A DNA stretch of 64,000 nucleotides from CF-118 sp035934385 (GTDB taxonomy: Bacteria; Chloroflexota; Dormibacteria; Dormibacterales; Dormibacteraceae): NCBI GenBank assembly GCA_035934385.1, contig DASYXY010000075.1, positions 8,664 to 72,663 on the forward strand, read 5' to 3'. Under the pieces are notes generated by a model. That model made no database searches, had not been told where the DNA came from, and saw nothing but the letters and a program-made list of their open reading frames with translations. This document shows, one piece after another, positions 1 through 7,662 of the stretch (the first letter of the stretch is position 1; each line of letters begins with the position of its first letter). Position numbers and translations under genes: made by a program.

Positions 1-1618
1 GGATGTTGGGGCTCATCCCGACGCCCCAGACGGCGGACCGGCCGGCGGCCGTCGCCTCGACGTAGGCCACCGCGGTGGCGTCGGCGCCCGCCCCGACGGC
101 GTGCTCGACGTAGTCCACGACCCGCACCTCGATCGCGCACTCCCGAGCCAGCGCGTCAACGAACGCCGCGATCGGCCCGTTGCCTCGCCCGACGACGGTG
201 CGCTGTGCGCCGGCGACGCGCACGACCGCCTCGAGCCGCGTGCTGCCGGCGCCGTCCGCGCCGGCGTGGTCGCTCGTCTCGTGCTCGACCAGCTCGAGCC
301 CGGCCTGGGTGCTGAGGTAGGTCGCCTGGAACGCGCTCCAGATCTCGGGCGGGGTTATCTCCTTGCCCGAGACGTCTGTTATCTCCTGGATGACCCGCAT
401 GAACTCGATCTGCAGCCGTCGCGGCAGGTCGAGGTGGTAGTCGTTCCTCAGGATGTAGGCGACGCCGCCCTTACCCGACTGGCTGTTGACCCTGATGATC
501 GCTTCGTAGGTCCGGCCGACGTCGTGCGGGTCGATCGGCAGGTACGGCACCTCCCACAGCTCGGCGCCTGACTTCGCGTGCGCCTCCATGCCCTTCTTGA
601 TCGCGTCCTGGTGCGAGCCCGAGAACGCCGTGTAGACCAGCTCGCCCGCGTACGGATGGCGCGGATGGACCGGGAGCTGGTTGCTGGCCTCCACGACTCG
701 ACGGATGTCGTCGATGTTGGAGATGTCGAGCCGGGGGTCAACTCCCTGGCTGAACAAGTTCATGGCCAGTGTGATCAGGTCGACGTTGCCGGTACGCTCG
801 CCGTTGCCGAAAAGCGTCCCCTCCACGCGCTCGGCGCCTGCCATCAGGGCCAGCTCCGTCGCGGCCACGGCGCTGCCGCGGTCGTTGTGAGGGTGGATGC
901 TCAGGACGAAGCTGTCGCGCATCCTGAAGTTGCGGTCGCACCACTCGATCTGGTCGGCGTAGATGTTGGGCGTGCTCATCTCGACCGTCGCCGGCAGGTT
1001 AAGGATCGCCTTGTGGTCGGGCGTCGGCGACCAGACCTCCAGCACCGCCTCACAGATCTCCTGCGCGAAGTCGAGCTCCGTGCCCGTGAAGCTCTCGGGC
1101 GAGTACTCGAACGTGAAGGCGGTTTCAGGCTGGGCTGCGGCCATCTGCTTGATCTGCTCCGCGCCCCGGACCGCGATCTCCACGATGCCGTGGCGTTCGA
1201 GCCCGAAGACGACCTTCCGCTGCAGGGTCGACGTGGAGTTGTAGAGGTGCATGATCACGTGCTTGGCGCCGCGCACGGACTCGAACGTGCGCGCGATGAG
1301 CTCCTCGCGCGCCTGGGTCAGGACCTGGATGCTGACGTCGTCGGGGACCAGTTTCTCCTCGATCAGCAGCCGCACGAAGTCGAAGTCGGGCTGCGACGCT
1401 GCCGGGAAGCCGACCTCGATCTCCTTGAAGCCCATCCGGACCAGCACCTCGAACAGGCGCCGCTTGCGCGTGACGTCCATCGGGTCGATCAGGGCCTGGT
1501 TGCCGTCGCGGAGGTCGACGCTGCACCACACCGGCGCCTTCGCGATGGCGCGGTCCGGCCACTTGCGGCCGGCCAGGCCGACCGCCGGGTAAGGCCGGTA
1601 TTTGCCTCCGGGTTTCAT
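1..1618 (-). CDS. leuA: 2-isopropylmalate synthase (partial, runs off left edge)
   Basis: Condenses acetyl-CoA with 2-oxoisovalerate, the first committed step of leucine synthesis. About 539 residues are visible and the C-terminal end lies outside the window; the family is usually 550-600 residues. The TIM-barrel signature LRDGNQALIDPM is at residues 36-47 and the metal-binding HPHNDRG near residue 240. The last visible part is the C-terminal regulatory (leucine-binding) domain. The ATG at 1618 is chosen because GGAGG lies about 5 nt upstream and the protein opens with the MKPGGKYRPYPAV segment usual for the long (type 2) LeuA form. A leader peptide and terminator hairpin lie directly upstream, so expression is probably attenuated by leucine supply. 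Identity is secure. Confidence 0.96.
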   Translation of the reverse strand, partial: MKPGGKYRPYPAVGLAGRKWPDRAIAKAPVWCSVDLRDGNQALIDPMDVTRKRRLFEVLVRMGFKEIEVGFPAASQPDFDFVRLLIEEKLVPDDVSIQVLTQAREELIARTFESVRGAKHVIMHLYNSTSTLQRKVVFGLERHGIVEIAVRGAEQIKQMAAAQPETAFTFEYSPESFTGTELDFAQEICEAVLEVWSPTPDHKAILNLPATVEMSTPNIYADQIEWCDRNFRMRDSFVLSIHPHNDRGSAVAATELALMAGAERVEGTLFGNGERTGNVDLITLAMNLFSQGVDPRLDISNIDDIRRVVEASNQLPVHPRHPYAGELVYTAFSGSHQDAIKKGMEAHAKSGAELWEVPYLPIDPHDVGRTYEAIIRVNSQSGKGGVAYILRNDYHLDLPRRLQIEFMRVIQEITDVSGKEITPPEIWSAFQATYLSTQAGLELVEHETSDHAGADGAGSTRLEAVVRVAGAQRTVVGRGNGPIAAFVDALARECAIEVRVVDYVEHAVGAGADATAVAYVEATAAGRSAVWGVGMSPNI

Positions 1619-1642
1619 TGCGCCTCCAGGTCTTTGGAAATG

Positions 1643-1698
1643 AAAAACCCCCTGGTCACTCGACGCAGGAGGTCTTGGCGAGCGCCCTCCCCCAGGGG
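1643..1698 (-). terminator. Attenuator terminator hairpin upstream of leuA
   Basis: On the minus strand the arm CCCCTGG (1698-1692) pairs with CCAGGGG (1655-1649), followed by five T (1647-1643). This is an intrinsic terminator 25 nt before the leuA start. The stretch between the arms has further pairing capacity (GGAGG with CCTCC). A second hairpin, GAAATC/GATTTC at 1720-1706, lies just after the leader peptide. Competing hairpins between a Leu-rich leader ORF and leuA fit ribosome-mediated attenuation. I have not computed folding energies. Confidence 0.7.
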
Positions 1699-1742
1699 TC
1701 CCCGCGAAATCGGAGATTTCGTGGGGTTGGGGTGGCGCCCGC

Positions 1743-1784
1743 TTACGTAAGGAGCAGGCCGGATACGAACGTCAAAGTCCGCAT
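1743..1784 (-). CDS. Leu-rich leader peptide of leuA (attenuator)
   Basis: A 13-codon ORF, MRTLTFVSGLLLT, lies between the upstream AsnC-type gene and leuA. Four of 13 codons are Leu, three of them consecutive (CTG CTC CTT) just before the TAA stop. Ribosome stalling at these codons under leucine starvation would free downstream RNA to form an antiterminator, as in the enterobacterial leu leader. The ATG lies 3 nt after the stop codon of the upstream gene (1790-1788), so it may be read by termination-reinitiation; I see no clear Shine-Dalgarno. Function is inferred from composition, position and the terminator behind it. Confidence 0.65.
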   Translation of the reverse strand: MRTLTFVSGLLLT

Positions 1785-1787
1785 ATT

Positions 1788-2015
1788 TTAGTCGGACAGG
1801 ACCATGCAGGTGGTGGTCTTGAGCACCCCGTCCAGTGCCTGGACGCCCGCCATGGCGGTGCGCAGCTCGGTAAGGTCGCGCACCTCGACCGAGGCGATGA
1901 TGTCGTAGTCGCCGGTGATCGCGTCGGCCGACAGCACCCCGCCGACGTCACGGATCGCCCGGGTCAACGCCAGCGACTGGCCGCGCATCGAGTTGATGAA
2001 CATGTAGGCCTTCAT
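1788..2015 (-). CDS. Lrp/AsnC-type ligand-binding (RAM) domain protein
   Basis: A 75-residue protein consisting only of the amino-acid-binding RAM (AsnC_trans_reg) fold of Lrp regulators. It carries the pattern A(D)AITGDYDIIASVEVRDL followed by LDGVLKTTTCMVL. The DNA-binding helix-turn-helix is absent. Such stand-alone RAM proteins probably oligomerise and sense amino acids, sometimes modulating full-length Lrp proteins. The ATG at 2015 is preferred over the longer TTG start at 2048 because a TATAGA box sits 6 nt before it, suggesting a leaderless mRNA, and homologues begin MKAYMFI. It is first in the transcript that continues into the leader peptide and leuA, which suggests a link to branched-chain amino-acid sensing. 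Confidence 0.85.
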   Translation of the reverse strand: MKAYMFINSMRGQSLALTRAIRDVGGVLSADAITGDYDIIASVEVRDLTELRTAMAGVQALDGVLKTTTCMVLSD

Positions 2016-2048
2016 CGGGGGTCTATAAGCGTAATCCGCTCTGGTCAA
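2016..2048 (-). promoter_or_regulatory. Leaderless promoter of the RAM-leuA transcript
   Basis: On the minus strand TTGACC (2048-2043) is followed after 15 nt by TATAGA (2027-2022), then 6 nt to the ATG at 2015. There is no Shine-Dalgarno. The 15-nt spacer is shorter than the 17-nt optimum, so the -35 assignment is less certain than the -10. Confidence 0.55.
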
Positions 2049-2064
2049 GTCGCCGAACTGCGGT

Positions 2065-2077
2065 TAGACTCCCCTCG
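2065..2077 (+). promoter_or_regulatory. Leaderless -10 box before the DUF4013 gene
   Basis: TAGACT at 2065-2070 is followed by 7 nt and the ATG at 2078, with no ribosome-binding site. It lies divergently against the RAM-leuA promoter. Only the -10-like element is visible. Confidence 0.45.
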
Positions 2078-2737
2078 ATGAACAGCGTCGGCGATTCCTT
2101 CGGCTGGGCGTTCAAGGACCCTGCCTGGCTGGGCAAGATCGTTGTCCAGGGCCTCATCGCCATCATCCCGATCGTGGGATGGATCGCCGCGGCAGGCTGG
2201 CTGATGCTGGCTTTCGAGAACGCTCGAACAGGCCGGAACGAGCTGCCGCCGGCCGGTTTCCACCTCAGTCGGGGGATCGGGATCTTCGGCGTCCTCTTCA
2301 TCTACGGGCTGGTGCTCAGCATCCCCGGCATCCTCCTCGGCAACATCGGGGCGCACACTGTGTCGACCTCGGGCGGCTTCAGCTACACCACGACCTCACC
2401 GCTCGGTTCGTTGTGGAGCTTCCTGGTCCAGCTGTTCATCTACTTCCTCACGCCCACGTTGATCGTCATGGTCTACCACCGTGGTTTCGGCGCGGGCTTC
2501 GACTTCGCGAACATCTGGAAGTACGCGACCGGCAATGCGTCCAACAGCGTGATCGCCGGTCTCGTGATCTTCGTCGGCAACATCATCGGGGCGCTTGGGA
2601 TCATCGCCTGCTGCATCGGAGTCTTCTTCACGCTCGTGTACGCGATTTCGATTCAAGCCGCCGTGGCTGCCTGGTTCGAACGCGTCCAGTCGGCGCCTGC
2701 GGCCCCGGCCGCGCCGCCGACCGCTCCCGCCGCTTAG
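2078..2737 (+). CDS. DUF4013 family membrane protein
   Basis: A 219-residue integral membrane protein of unknown function. The N-terminal segment has the family pattern of an amphipathic start (SFGWAFKDPAWLGKI) leading into hydrophobic helices. Further membrane segments occur around residues 60-90, 105-130 and 155-200, and the C-terminus is Ala/Pro-rich. The gene stands alone, divergent from the leuA transcript. Family membership rests on recognition of the N-terminal region; no enzymatic motif is visible. Confidence 0.8.
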   Translation: MNSVGDSFGWAFKDPAWLGKIVVQGLIAIIPIVGWIAAAGWLMLAFENARTGRNELPPAGFHLSRGIGIFGVLFIYGLVLSIPGILLGNIGAHTVSTSGGFSYTTTSPLGSLWSFLVQLFIYFLTPTLIVMVYHRGFGAGFDFANIWKYATGNASNSVIAGLVIFVGNIIGALGIIACCIGVFFTLVYAISIQAAVAAWFERVQSAPAAPAAPPTAPAA

Positions 2738-2744
2738 GCCGGGC

Positions 2745-3650
2745 TCAGGACCTCAGCCTCGCCGGGGCGTGGATCGGGGTCAGCATGACCTCGAGCCGGT
2801 CGCGCAGGTGCTCAAACCGCGGCGGCAGAATGAGCCGCTCGCCAAGGTGGGCGGGGTCCTCGTCGACCGCGAACCCTGGGCCCATGGTCGCGATCTCGAA
2901 CAGCACGCCGCTCGGCTCGCGGAAGTAAACCGACTTGAACCAGAATCGGTCGATGCCCGGGGTCGGATCGGCTCCGGCCTCCGATACACGGTCGCGCCAG
3001 GCGAGCTGCTCGTCGTCCAGCGACGCCCACGCCACGTGGTGGACGGTGCCCGCGCCAGGGATGCCGCGCTCGCCGGGCGCCGGATCGAAGGCGTACCGGC
3101 CGCCACGGTGTTCGCCCCGCGCCAGCCAGGACGTGCCTCCGTCTTTTTCAAATGCCATCGCGTCCTCGAAAAGCGAGCGACTTCGCTCAGGGTCCACGGT
3201 GAACGCGCGGACCTCGTCGAAACCCTGGATGGCATGCTCCGGGGGGATGTCCGGATGCGTCGCGGTCAGGGGCGGATCGGACGTCTCGACTCGCCGCAGC
3301 TCGAGCCCGAGCCCTTCGGGATCGGTGAACACGAGCGAGCCTTCCTGACGATCGCCTCCCACGCGCTCGTGCCAGAAGTCGAGCGCGGCGTCGGAGGCGA
3401 CGCGCAGCACGATCCGGTGGATCATGCCCTGCCCCGCGCGGCCTGGGCGCGCTCCCGGGTACTCGAAGAACGTCAGGTCGTGTCCGGGGCTGCCCTTGTC
3501 GTCGCCGAAGAACAGGTGGTAGACGGTCGGGTCGTCCTGGTTGACCGTCTTCTTCACCATGCGCAGGCCGAGGCGGCCCGCGTAAAAGTCGACGCTGGCC
3601 TGGGCGTCGCCGGTGATCGACGTGACGTGATGAATGCCTTCGAGCTTCAT
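2745..3650 (-). CDS. Ring-cleaving (VOC-fold) dioxygenase
   Basis: A 301-residue protein with two vicinal-oxygen-chelate modules, of the MhqA/PcpA-like family that opens hydroquinone or catechol rings using Fe(II). It begins MKLEGIHHVTSITGDAQ, where the His of the IHHVT pattern is an expected metal ligand. The second module starts near FDEVRAFTV, with GTVHHVAWA contributing another His and SGVLFEIAT the Glu. The start codon overlaps the stop of the upstream BtuF-like gene (ATGA at 3650-3647), so the two are translationally coupled. The true aromatic substrate cannot be told from sequence. Confidence 0.85.
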   Translation of the reverse strand: MKLEGIHHVTSITGDAQASVDFYAGRLGLRMVKKTVNQDDPTVYHLFFGDDKGSPGHDLTFFEYPGARPGRAGQGMIHRIVLRVASDAALDFWHERVGGDRQEGSLVFTDPEGLGLELRRVETSDPPLTATHPDIPPEHAIQGFDEVRAFTVDPERSRSLFEDAMAFEKDGGTSWLARGEHRGGRYAFDPAPGERGIPGAGTVHHVAWASLDDEQLAWRDRVSEAGADPTPGIDRFWFKSVYFREPSGVLFEIATMGPGFAVDEDPAHLGERLILPPRFEHLRDRLEVMLTPIHAPARLRS

Positions 3651-4471
3651 GTTCTGTCGACCAGCACCTCGAGCGAATCCACCAGGCGCGGGCCCGGGCG
3701 GTTGAAGTACGCGGACCCGTCCAGCACGACCACCTTCAAAGCGCCAACGCCGTCGATGCAATCCCGCACGCGTTCGACCTCCGATGTGGCGCGCTCGAGA
3801 TCCCACCCGCATGGGGCGAGCACGAGCAGGTCAGGCTTCGCCGCCTGAACCTCAGCCCAGCTGATCGCATACGACGGAGTTCCCGGCCGCGCGAGCGGGT
3901 CGTCGATGCCGGCCAGCGCGAGGATGTCCGGCGTCCAGTGGCCCGCGGGATACGGCGGGTCGAGCCATTCGAGGAAGACACCGCGCGCGCGGGGCCGTGT
4001 GCGCGCCGTGTCCGCGGCTTCAGCGATGCGCTTGCGCAGCGACTGCATGAGTGGGCGCGGATCGGTCCCGCATGCCGACGCCAGGCATTCAATGTCGGCG
4101 AGCACGTCGTCGAGCGTGTGCGGGTGCTGGCGCAGGACTGGGATGGGATCCAGCTCGTCGATCACTTGCGACGCCGGCACCGCGCACACGCGACAGACGT
4201 CCTGGGCCACCACGAGATCCGGCTTGAGCTCGCGGATCGCGGCGGTGTCGACCTCGTAAAGCGACGCTCCGTCGCGTGCCGCCATCGCGACGGCGTCCTC
4301 GATCTCCCGGCTGGACTTGCCGGCAAGGTCAAACGTCGAGCGCGTGACCACCGGCAGGGCGGTCGCTTCTGGCGGGTAGTCGCACTCATGCGTCACCGCC
4401 ACGAGCTGGTCGCCGAGCCCGAGCGCGAACAGCGTCTCGGTGGCGCTTGGGAGAAGCGAGACGATCCGCAA
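3647..4471 (-). CDS. BtuF-like cobalamin/metallophore-binding family protein
   Basis: A 274-residue member of the periplasmic-binding-protein fold used for vitamin B12 and siderophores (COG0614). It opens MRIVSLLPSATETLFALGLGDQLVAVTHECDYP, where LLPS.TE is the family signature. There is no signal peptide or lipobox, as in the subgroup annotated as cobalamin-binding proteins, so it may act in the cytoplasm. No ABC permease or ATPase is adjacent. The TTG start at 4471 is 5 nt after the channel gene stop. The gene overlaps the ring-cleaving dioxygenase by 4 nt, so the three minus-strand genes from 5565 to 2745 probably form one operon. Confidence 0.82.
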   Translation of the reverse strand: MRIVSLLPSATETLFALGLGDQLVAVTHECDYPPEATALPVVTRSTFDLAGKSSREIEDAVAMAARDGASLYEVDTAAIRELKPDLVVAQDVCRVCAVPASQVIDELDPIPVLRQHPHTLDDVLADIECLASACGTDPRPLMQSLRKRIAEAADTARTRPRARGVFLEWLDPPYPAGHWTPDILALAGIDDPLARPGTPSYAISWAEVQAAKPDLLVLAPCGWDLERATSEVERVRDCIDGVGALKVVVLDGSAYFNRPGPRLVDSLEVLVDRT

Positions 4472-4476
4472 GTCGC

Positions 4477-5565
4477 CTACCTCTGGCGAATCCGCACCCG
4501 CCCCGAGCGATGCGGGATGTAAGAGCGGTCACCGATCCACTGCGCGGGGATGATGGCGAAGCGTCGGGCCATGGCGTTGAGCCCAAACGCGTACTTGGAG
4601 CGGATCTTCGAGAAGTGCTCCCATGCATCGTCGCGCGGATGGATCTTGTAGCCCACCTTCTCCAGGCGGTCGAGCGCCTGGTCGAACTCGACGCGTTCGA
4701 CGCCCACGTCGTCGGAGCGCGGGAAGTTGAAGTACCAGACCATGTCCTCGACCAGGTGGTCACCGATGGTCAGCGTGAGCTTGGCGGTGCCATCGGCAGG
4801 CCCGTCGAGGGAGCTGATGACCAGCGCGGCCGCATCCATCACGGCGCCGAAAGAGTTGAGCCACGCTTCGTTGTCGTGGCTGGACCGGAAGTAGAAGAGG
4901 ACGGGGTAGGCGAGGTGGCTTTCGAGCACTTCGGCCATCCACTGGCGCCAGTCGTCGAAGGTCTTGACCAGCTCGTCGGGCATGTGGCGCTCGGCCGCGG
5001 TCTCGAGGATCTGCACTCCGGAAGGCGGCGCCCCGGCCATGGCGTCCAGCTGCACGACGAGCTCCTCCCGTTGCTGGAAGGCCTCGTACAACGAGAACAG
5101 CAGAGTGATGACCAGGGCGGCGATGCCTACGCCGGTCGCGCTTTCGAAGATGACGGTGAGCCGTACCCCCAGTCCCTCTGGCACCAGGTCGCCGTAGCTC
5201 AGCGGGACCAGGGTGGTGGCCGAGAAGTAGAACGAATCCCAGAAATCGGTGGGCACAGGTTTGATCTGGTCGCGGAAGCCGTCGATGATGAAGGCGTAGC
5301 CGAACATGAGGATGATCGCCCACGTCCCGAACATGATCAGGACCGCGATCGGGCCGAAGGTGGCAAGCCAGCCCTCGCGCCGGCTGGGCGCCTGGCGCTC
5401 GTTGGCCCAGAGCCAGAAGTTCCAGAGCGTGAAGAACTCGCGCCGGATCAGGATGAACTTGTTGATCGCCGGCCTCGGGAGGACCACCGACTTGAACAGG
5501 TCGTAGAAGGTGATCAGGATCATCACGACCCCGGTCGCGACTTCGAGCCACTCCAGTAGATTCAC
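4477..5565 (-). CDS. Two-TM potassium-channel-like membrane protein
   Basis: A 362-residue protein with an N-terminal membrane helix, a second hydrophobic stretch around residues 70-95, a pore region, and a helix around 135-160, followed by a cytoplasmic domain of about 200 residues. The pore segment FYFSATTLVPLSYGDLVP resembles an ion_trans_2 pore loop, but the filter reads LSYGD rather than the canonical TVGYG, so K+ selectivity is unproven. The GTG at 5565 is used because the product begins with the expected helix MNLLEWLEVATG. The cytoplasmic domain has no recognised RCK signature. Probably first gene of an operon with the BtuF-like and dioxygenase genes. Confidence 0.8.
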   Translation of the reverse strand: MNLLEWLEVATGVVMILITFYDLFKSVVLPRPAINKFILIRREFFTLWNFWLWANERQAPSRREGWLATFGPIAVLIMFGTWAIILMFGYAFIIDGFRDQIKPVPTDFWDSFYFSATTLVPLSYGDLVPEGLGVRLTVIFESATGVGIAALVITLLFSLYEAFQQREELVVQLDAMAGAPPSGVQILETAAERHMPDELVKTFDDWRQWMAEVLESHLAYPVLFYFRSSHDNEAWLNSFGAVMDAAALVISSLDGPADGTAKLTLTIGDHLVEDMVWYFNFPRSDDVGVERVEFDQALDRLEKVGYKIHPRDDAWEHFSKIRSKYAFGLNAMARRFAIIPAQWIGDRSYIPHRSGRVRIRQR

Positions 5566-5585
5566 TGACAGAAATCATGAAGCTA

Positions 5586-5643
5586 GTGCGAGTGCCGGCA
5601 CAGGGCCGGCCCCGCGGGCCTGGAGGGGTGCGAGTGCCGGCAC
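5586..5643. repeat. Pair of GAGTGCCGGCACTC palindromes, 42 bp apart
   Basis: GTGCGAGTGCCGGCAC occurs at 5586-5601 and again at 5628-5643. The core AGTGCCGGCACT is self-complementary. The same pair with the same 42-bp spacing occurs at 10687-10741. Here it lies between the divergent channel and DsbA-like genes. It looks like a REP/BIME-type dispersed palindrome rather than a gene-specific operator. Confidence 0.7.
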
Positions 5644-5663
5644 TCGGGCGTCAAGATGGTCTG

Positions 5664-6278
5664 ATGGCCGCTGAGCCCGTCGAGCTGATCGTCTTCTCGG
5701 ACTACGTCTGACCCTGGTGCTACATCGACTCGGTCCGAGTCGAAAGGCTGCAGAGCGAGGGGCGGGTCAGGGTCGCCTGGGCGCCGTTCGAGCTGCACCC
5801 TGAGGCGCCGCCTGACGGCATCCCGCGCGAGGCTTACTTCGGGCGCTCGCGCTCGGAGGCGATACGGGGGCGGCTCCAGTCGGTGGCGGACGAGGTGGGC
5901 CTGAAGATGGAGTCGCGTGACGTGATCATCAACTCGCGGCGCGCGCTGGCCGTGGCCGAGTTCGCGCGCGAGCACGGCCGCTTCGAGGCGATGCACCTCG
6001 CCCTGTTCAAGGCGCACTGGGAGCTGACCGGCCGCCTGGAGAACGTCGACGACCTGGTGGCCATCGGCGCGGGCGTTGGTCTTGACCCCGAAGCTCTGCG
6101 CCGCGCCATCGAGGACGGGCGGTACGAGGCCCTGATCGACGAGACGCGGATCGAGGCCGAGTCGGTCGGGATCAACGCGATCCCGGCGCACGTGTTCGGG
6201 AGCAAGTACCTGGTGGTTGGGGCTCAGCCCTACGAGGTCTTCCGGCAGGTCCTCGACCGCATCACCGACTCCGCTTAG
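5664..6278 (+). CDS. DsbA/FrnE-family thiol oxidoreductase, candidate selenoprotein (in-frame TGA = Sec16)
   Basis: The frame from ATG 5664 encodes 204 residues of a FrnE-type DsbA-like protein, interrupted only by TGA at 5709-5711 (codon 16). The N-terminus reads VFSDYV-(TGA)-PWCYID, so TGA takes the place of the first Cys of the family CPWC redox motif. Similarity continues unbroken on both sides (VAWAPFELHPEAPP; later GINAIPAHVFGSKY with the cis-Pro loop). A perfect stem-loop starts 13 nt after the TGA. I read TGA as selenocysteine. A conventional caller would report only 5883-6278, losing the active site. Alternatives are a nonsense mutation or a sequencing error. The gene overlaps pncB by 17 nt, tail to tail. 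Confidence 0.8.
5725..5743 (+). promoter_or_regulatory. Candidate bacterial SECIS hairpin
   Basis: TCGACTCGGTCCGAGTCGA is a perfect 7-bp stem (TCGACTC/GAGTCGA) with loop GGTCC, or 8 bp with loop GTC. It lies inside the DsbA-like frame, 13 nt after the TGA codon, with the loop 21-25 nt beyond it. Bacterial SECIS elements lie at this distance and have one or two G at the start of a small apical loop; the E. coli fdhF loop contains GGUC. Confidence 0.7.
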
Positions 6279-7602
6279 GTCCGAACCTCGACTGCAGGCG
6301 TTCTCGTGTCTGCTCGGTCGTCCGCTGCAGCTTTTCTGTCGAGGGCACAACCAGGCCGCGCGGCGATCTGATTCGGCGCACGGCCGCGGGGAGTTGGTCG
6401 ATGTCCGATTCGCACAGCGCCCGGGAATCCGCCACGCTCGCAGGCGCCTGAGCGCGCCGCCCTCGCACCATCATCGGCTGGAGCAGGGGCTCGGTTCCAG
6501 GTGGGGCCGTTTCTTCGAAGAGCCCGATGACATCGCCGAACGGACGGCGCCTGCGAAAGACCTGCTTGCGGCCGGGCGCGGTCACCTTGCCCGTCGCCAG
6601 CTTCATCACCGGCCGGCCCGCGTAGTCGACAAGCTTGTAGGCCGTGTCGAGGTAGGGCTGGTCCGCGGACACGCCCATGCGCGTGCCCACGCCGAACGCG
6701 TCGATAGGAGCGCCGCCGCGCACGAGGTCGTCGATCTGCAGCTCGTCAAGGCCGCCGCTCACGAAGATGCGAACGTGCTTCATCCGCGCGGCGTCGAGGA
6801 GCCTTCGCGCGCGATTCGTGAGTTCGAGCAGGTTGCCGCTGTCGAGTCTGACGCCCGTGCGGCCGCGGAGCTTTAGCTTCCTGATGACCTCGATCGCGTC
6901 CTTGATTCCAGAGACGGTGTCGTACGTGTCGACGAGGAATGTCGTGCGGCCGGGAAAGTCGCGCGCAAAAGCGAGAAAGGCGTCGCGCTCGCGCGCGAAC
7001 GCCTGAACGTACGAGTGGGCCATCGTGCCGGCGGCGACGAGGCCGTAGCGACGGGCTGCCTCCACGTTGCTCGTGGCTTCGAAGCCGGCGATCGCCGACA
7101 CGCGCGCAACGTCGAGCCCGGCCTCGATGCCCTGAGTGCGCCGGAAAGAAAAGTCGACGACGTCGCGGCCCGCCGCCGCGATCACGCACCGGACCGCCTT
7201 GCTGGCGATCGTGGTCTCGAAGGTGATTCGGTTCAGCAGGTAAGTCTCGATGAGCTGCGCCTCGGGAAGCGGCGCCGTCACCTCCAGCAGGGGCTCGCCG
7301 GCGAAGACGACCCGCCCCTCGGGCACGCCCCAGACGTCGCCCGTGAAGCGGAACTGCCGGAAGGCCTCGAGGTCCCTCTGCGGGAACTTGAGCTCGTCGC
7401 CGAGGTAGCGGATCTCCTCCTCGTCGAAGCGGAGGTCCTGCAGGTAGTCCAGGCAGCTCTCGATTCCGGCGGCCACCAGGAACCCGCGCTGCTTCGGAAG
7501 CGCGCGGACGAAGAGGCTGAAGGTGGCGAGCCCGGTCATGCCGCGCCGCAGGTAGCTGGCGACCATGTTCAGCTCGTAGAGGTCGGTGAGCAGCGCCTTC
7601 AT
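6262..7602 (-). CDS. pncB: Nicotinate phosphoribosyltransferase
   Basis: A 446-residue enzyme that makes nicotinate mononucleotide from nicotinate and PRPP, salvaging NAD. It starts MKALLTDLYELNMVASYLRRG, the usual family opening. It carries VDFSFRRTQG with the substrate-binding loop, ATSNVEAARRYGL, GTMAHSYVQAF with the conserved His, TYDTVSG and RLDSGNL. The start at 7602 is preferred over upstream GTG codons because family members begin at this Met. Convergent with the DsbA-like gene. A palindromic repeat separates it from tetR. Confidence 0.95.
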   Translation of the reverse strand: MKALLTDLYELNMVASYLRRGMTGLATFSLFVRALPKQRGFLVAAGIESCLDYLQDLRFDEEEIRYLGDELKFPQRDLEAFRQFRFTGDVWGVPEGRVVFAGEPLLEVTAPLPEAQLIETYLLNRITFETTIASKAVRCVIAAAGRDVVDFSFRRTQGIEAGLDVARVSAIAGFEATSNVEAARRYGLVAAGTMAHSYVQAFARERDAFLAFARDFPGRTTFLVDTYDTVSGIKDAIEVIRKLKLRGRTGVRLDSGNLLELTNRARRLLDAARMKHVRIFVSGGLDELQIDDLVRGGAPIDAFGVGTRMGVSADQPYLDTAYKLVDYAGRPVMKLATGKVTAPGRKQVFRRRRPFGDVIGLFEETAPPGTEPLLQPMMVRGRRAQAPASVADSRALCESDIDQLPAAVRRIRSPRGLVVPSTEKLQRTTEQTRERLQSRFGPKRSR

Positions 7603-7638
7603 CGGGCGGAATGTAGTTGATCTGACGCCCACTCCTGG

Positions 7639-7660
7639 CCTCCCCACTGCGGTGGGGAGG
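7639..7660. repeat. CCTCCCCAC/GTGGGGAGG palindrome
   Basis: A 9-bp inverted repeat, CCTCCCCAC and GTGGGGAGG, with a TGCG loop, just after the tetR stop codon. The same arms recur three times in tandem at 34896-35006, and a relative is at 12435-12458. It may act as a terminator-like hairpin for tetR. Confidence 0.65.
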
Positions 7661-7662
7661 GA

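Noticed and set aside
578..1750. 390-residue plus-strand frame across leuA
   Set aside because: Shadow of leuA; the minus strand has full LeuA motifs.
1621..1800. T-box riboswitch upstream of leuA
   Set aside because: No conserved T-box (TGGNACCGCG-like) or specifier stem was found; the Leu leader peptide explains the region better.
5709..5711. In-frame TGA read as a simple pseudogene mutation
   Set aside because: Kept as a rival explanation only: the codon falls exactly on a redox Cys, the rest of the gene is undamaged and a SECIS-like hairpin follows, all hard to explain by random decay.
5583..6350. Long open frame on the minus strand opposite the DsbA-like gene
   Set aside because: It has no recognisable family features and is explained as the antisense frame of a high-GC gene; the plus strand encodes a clear FrnE-type protein.
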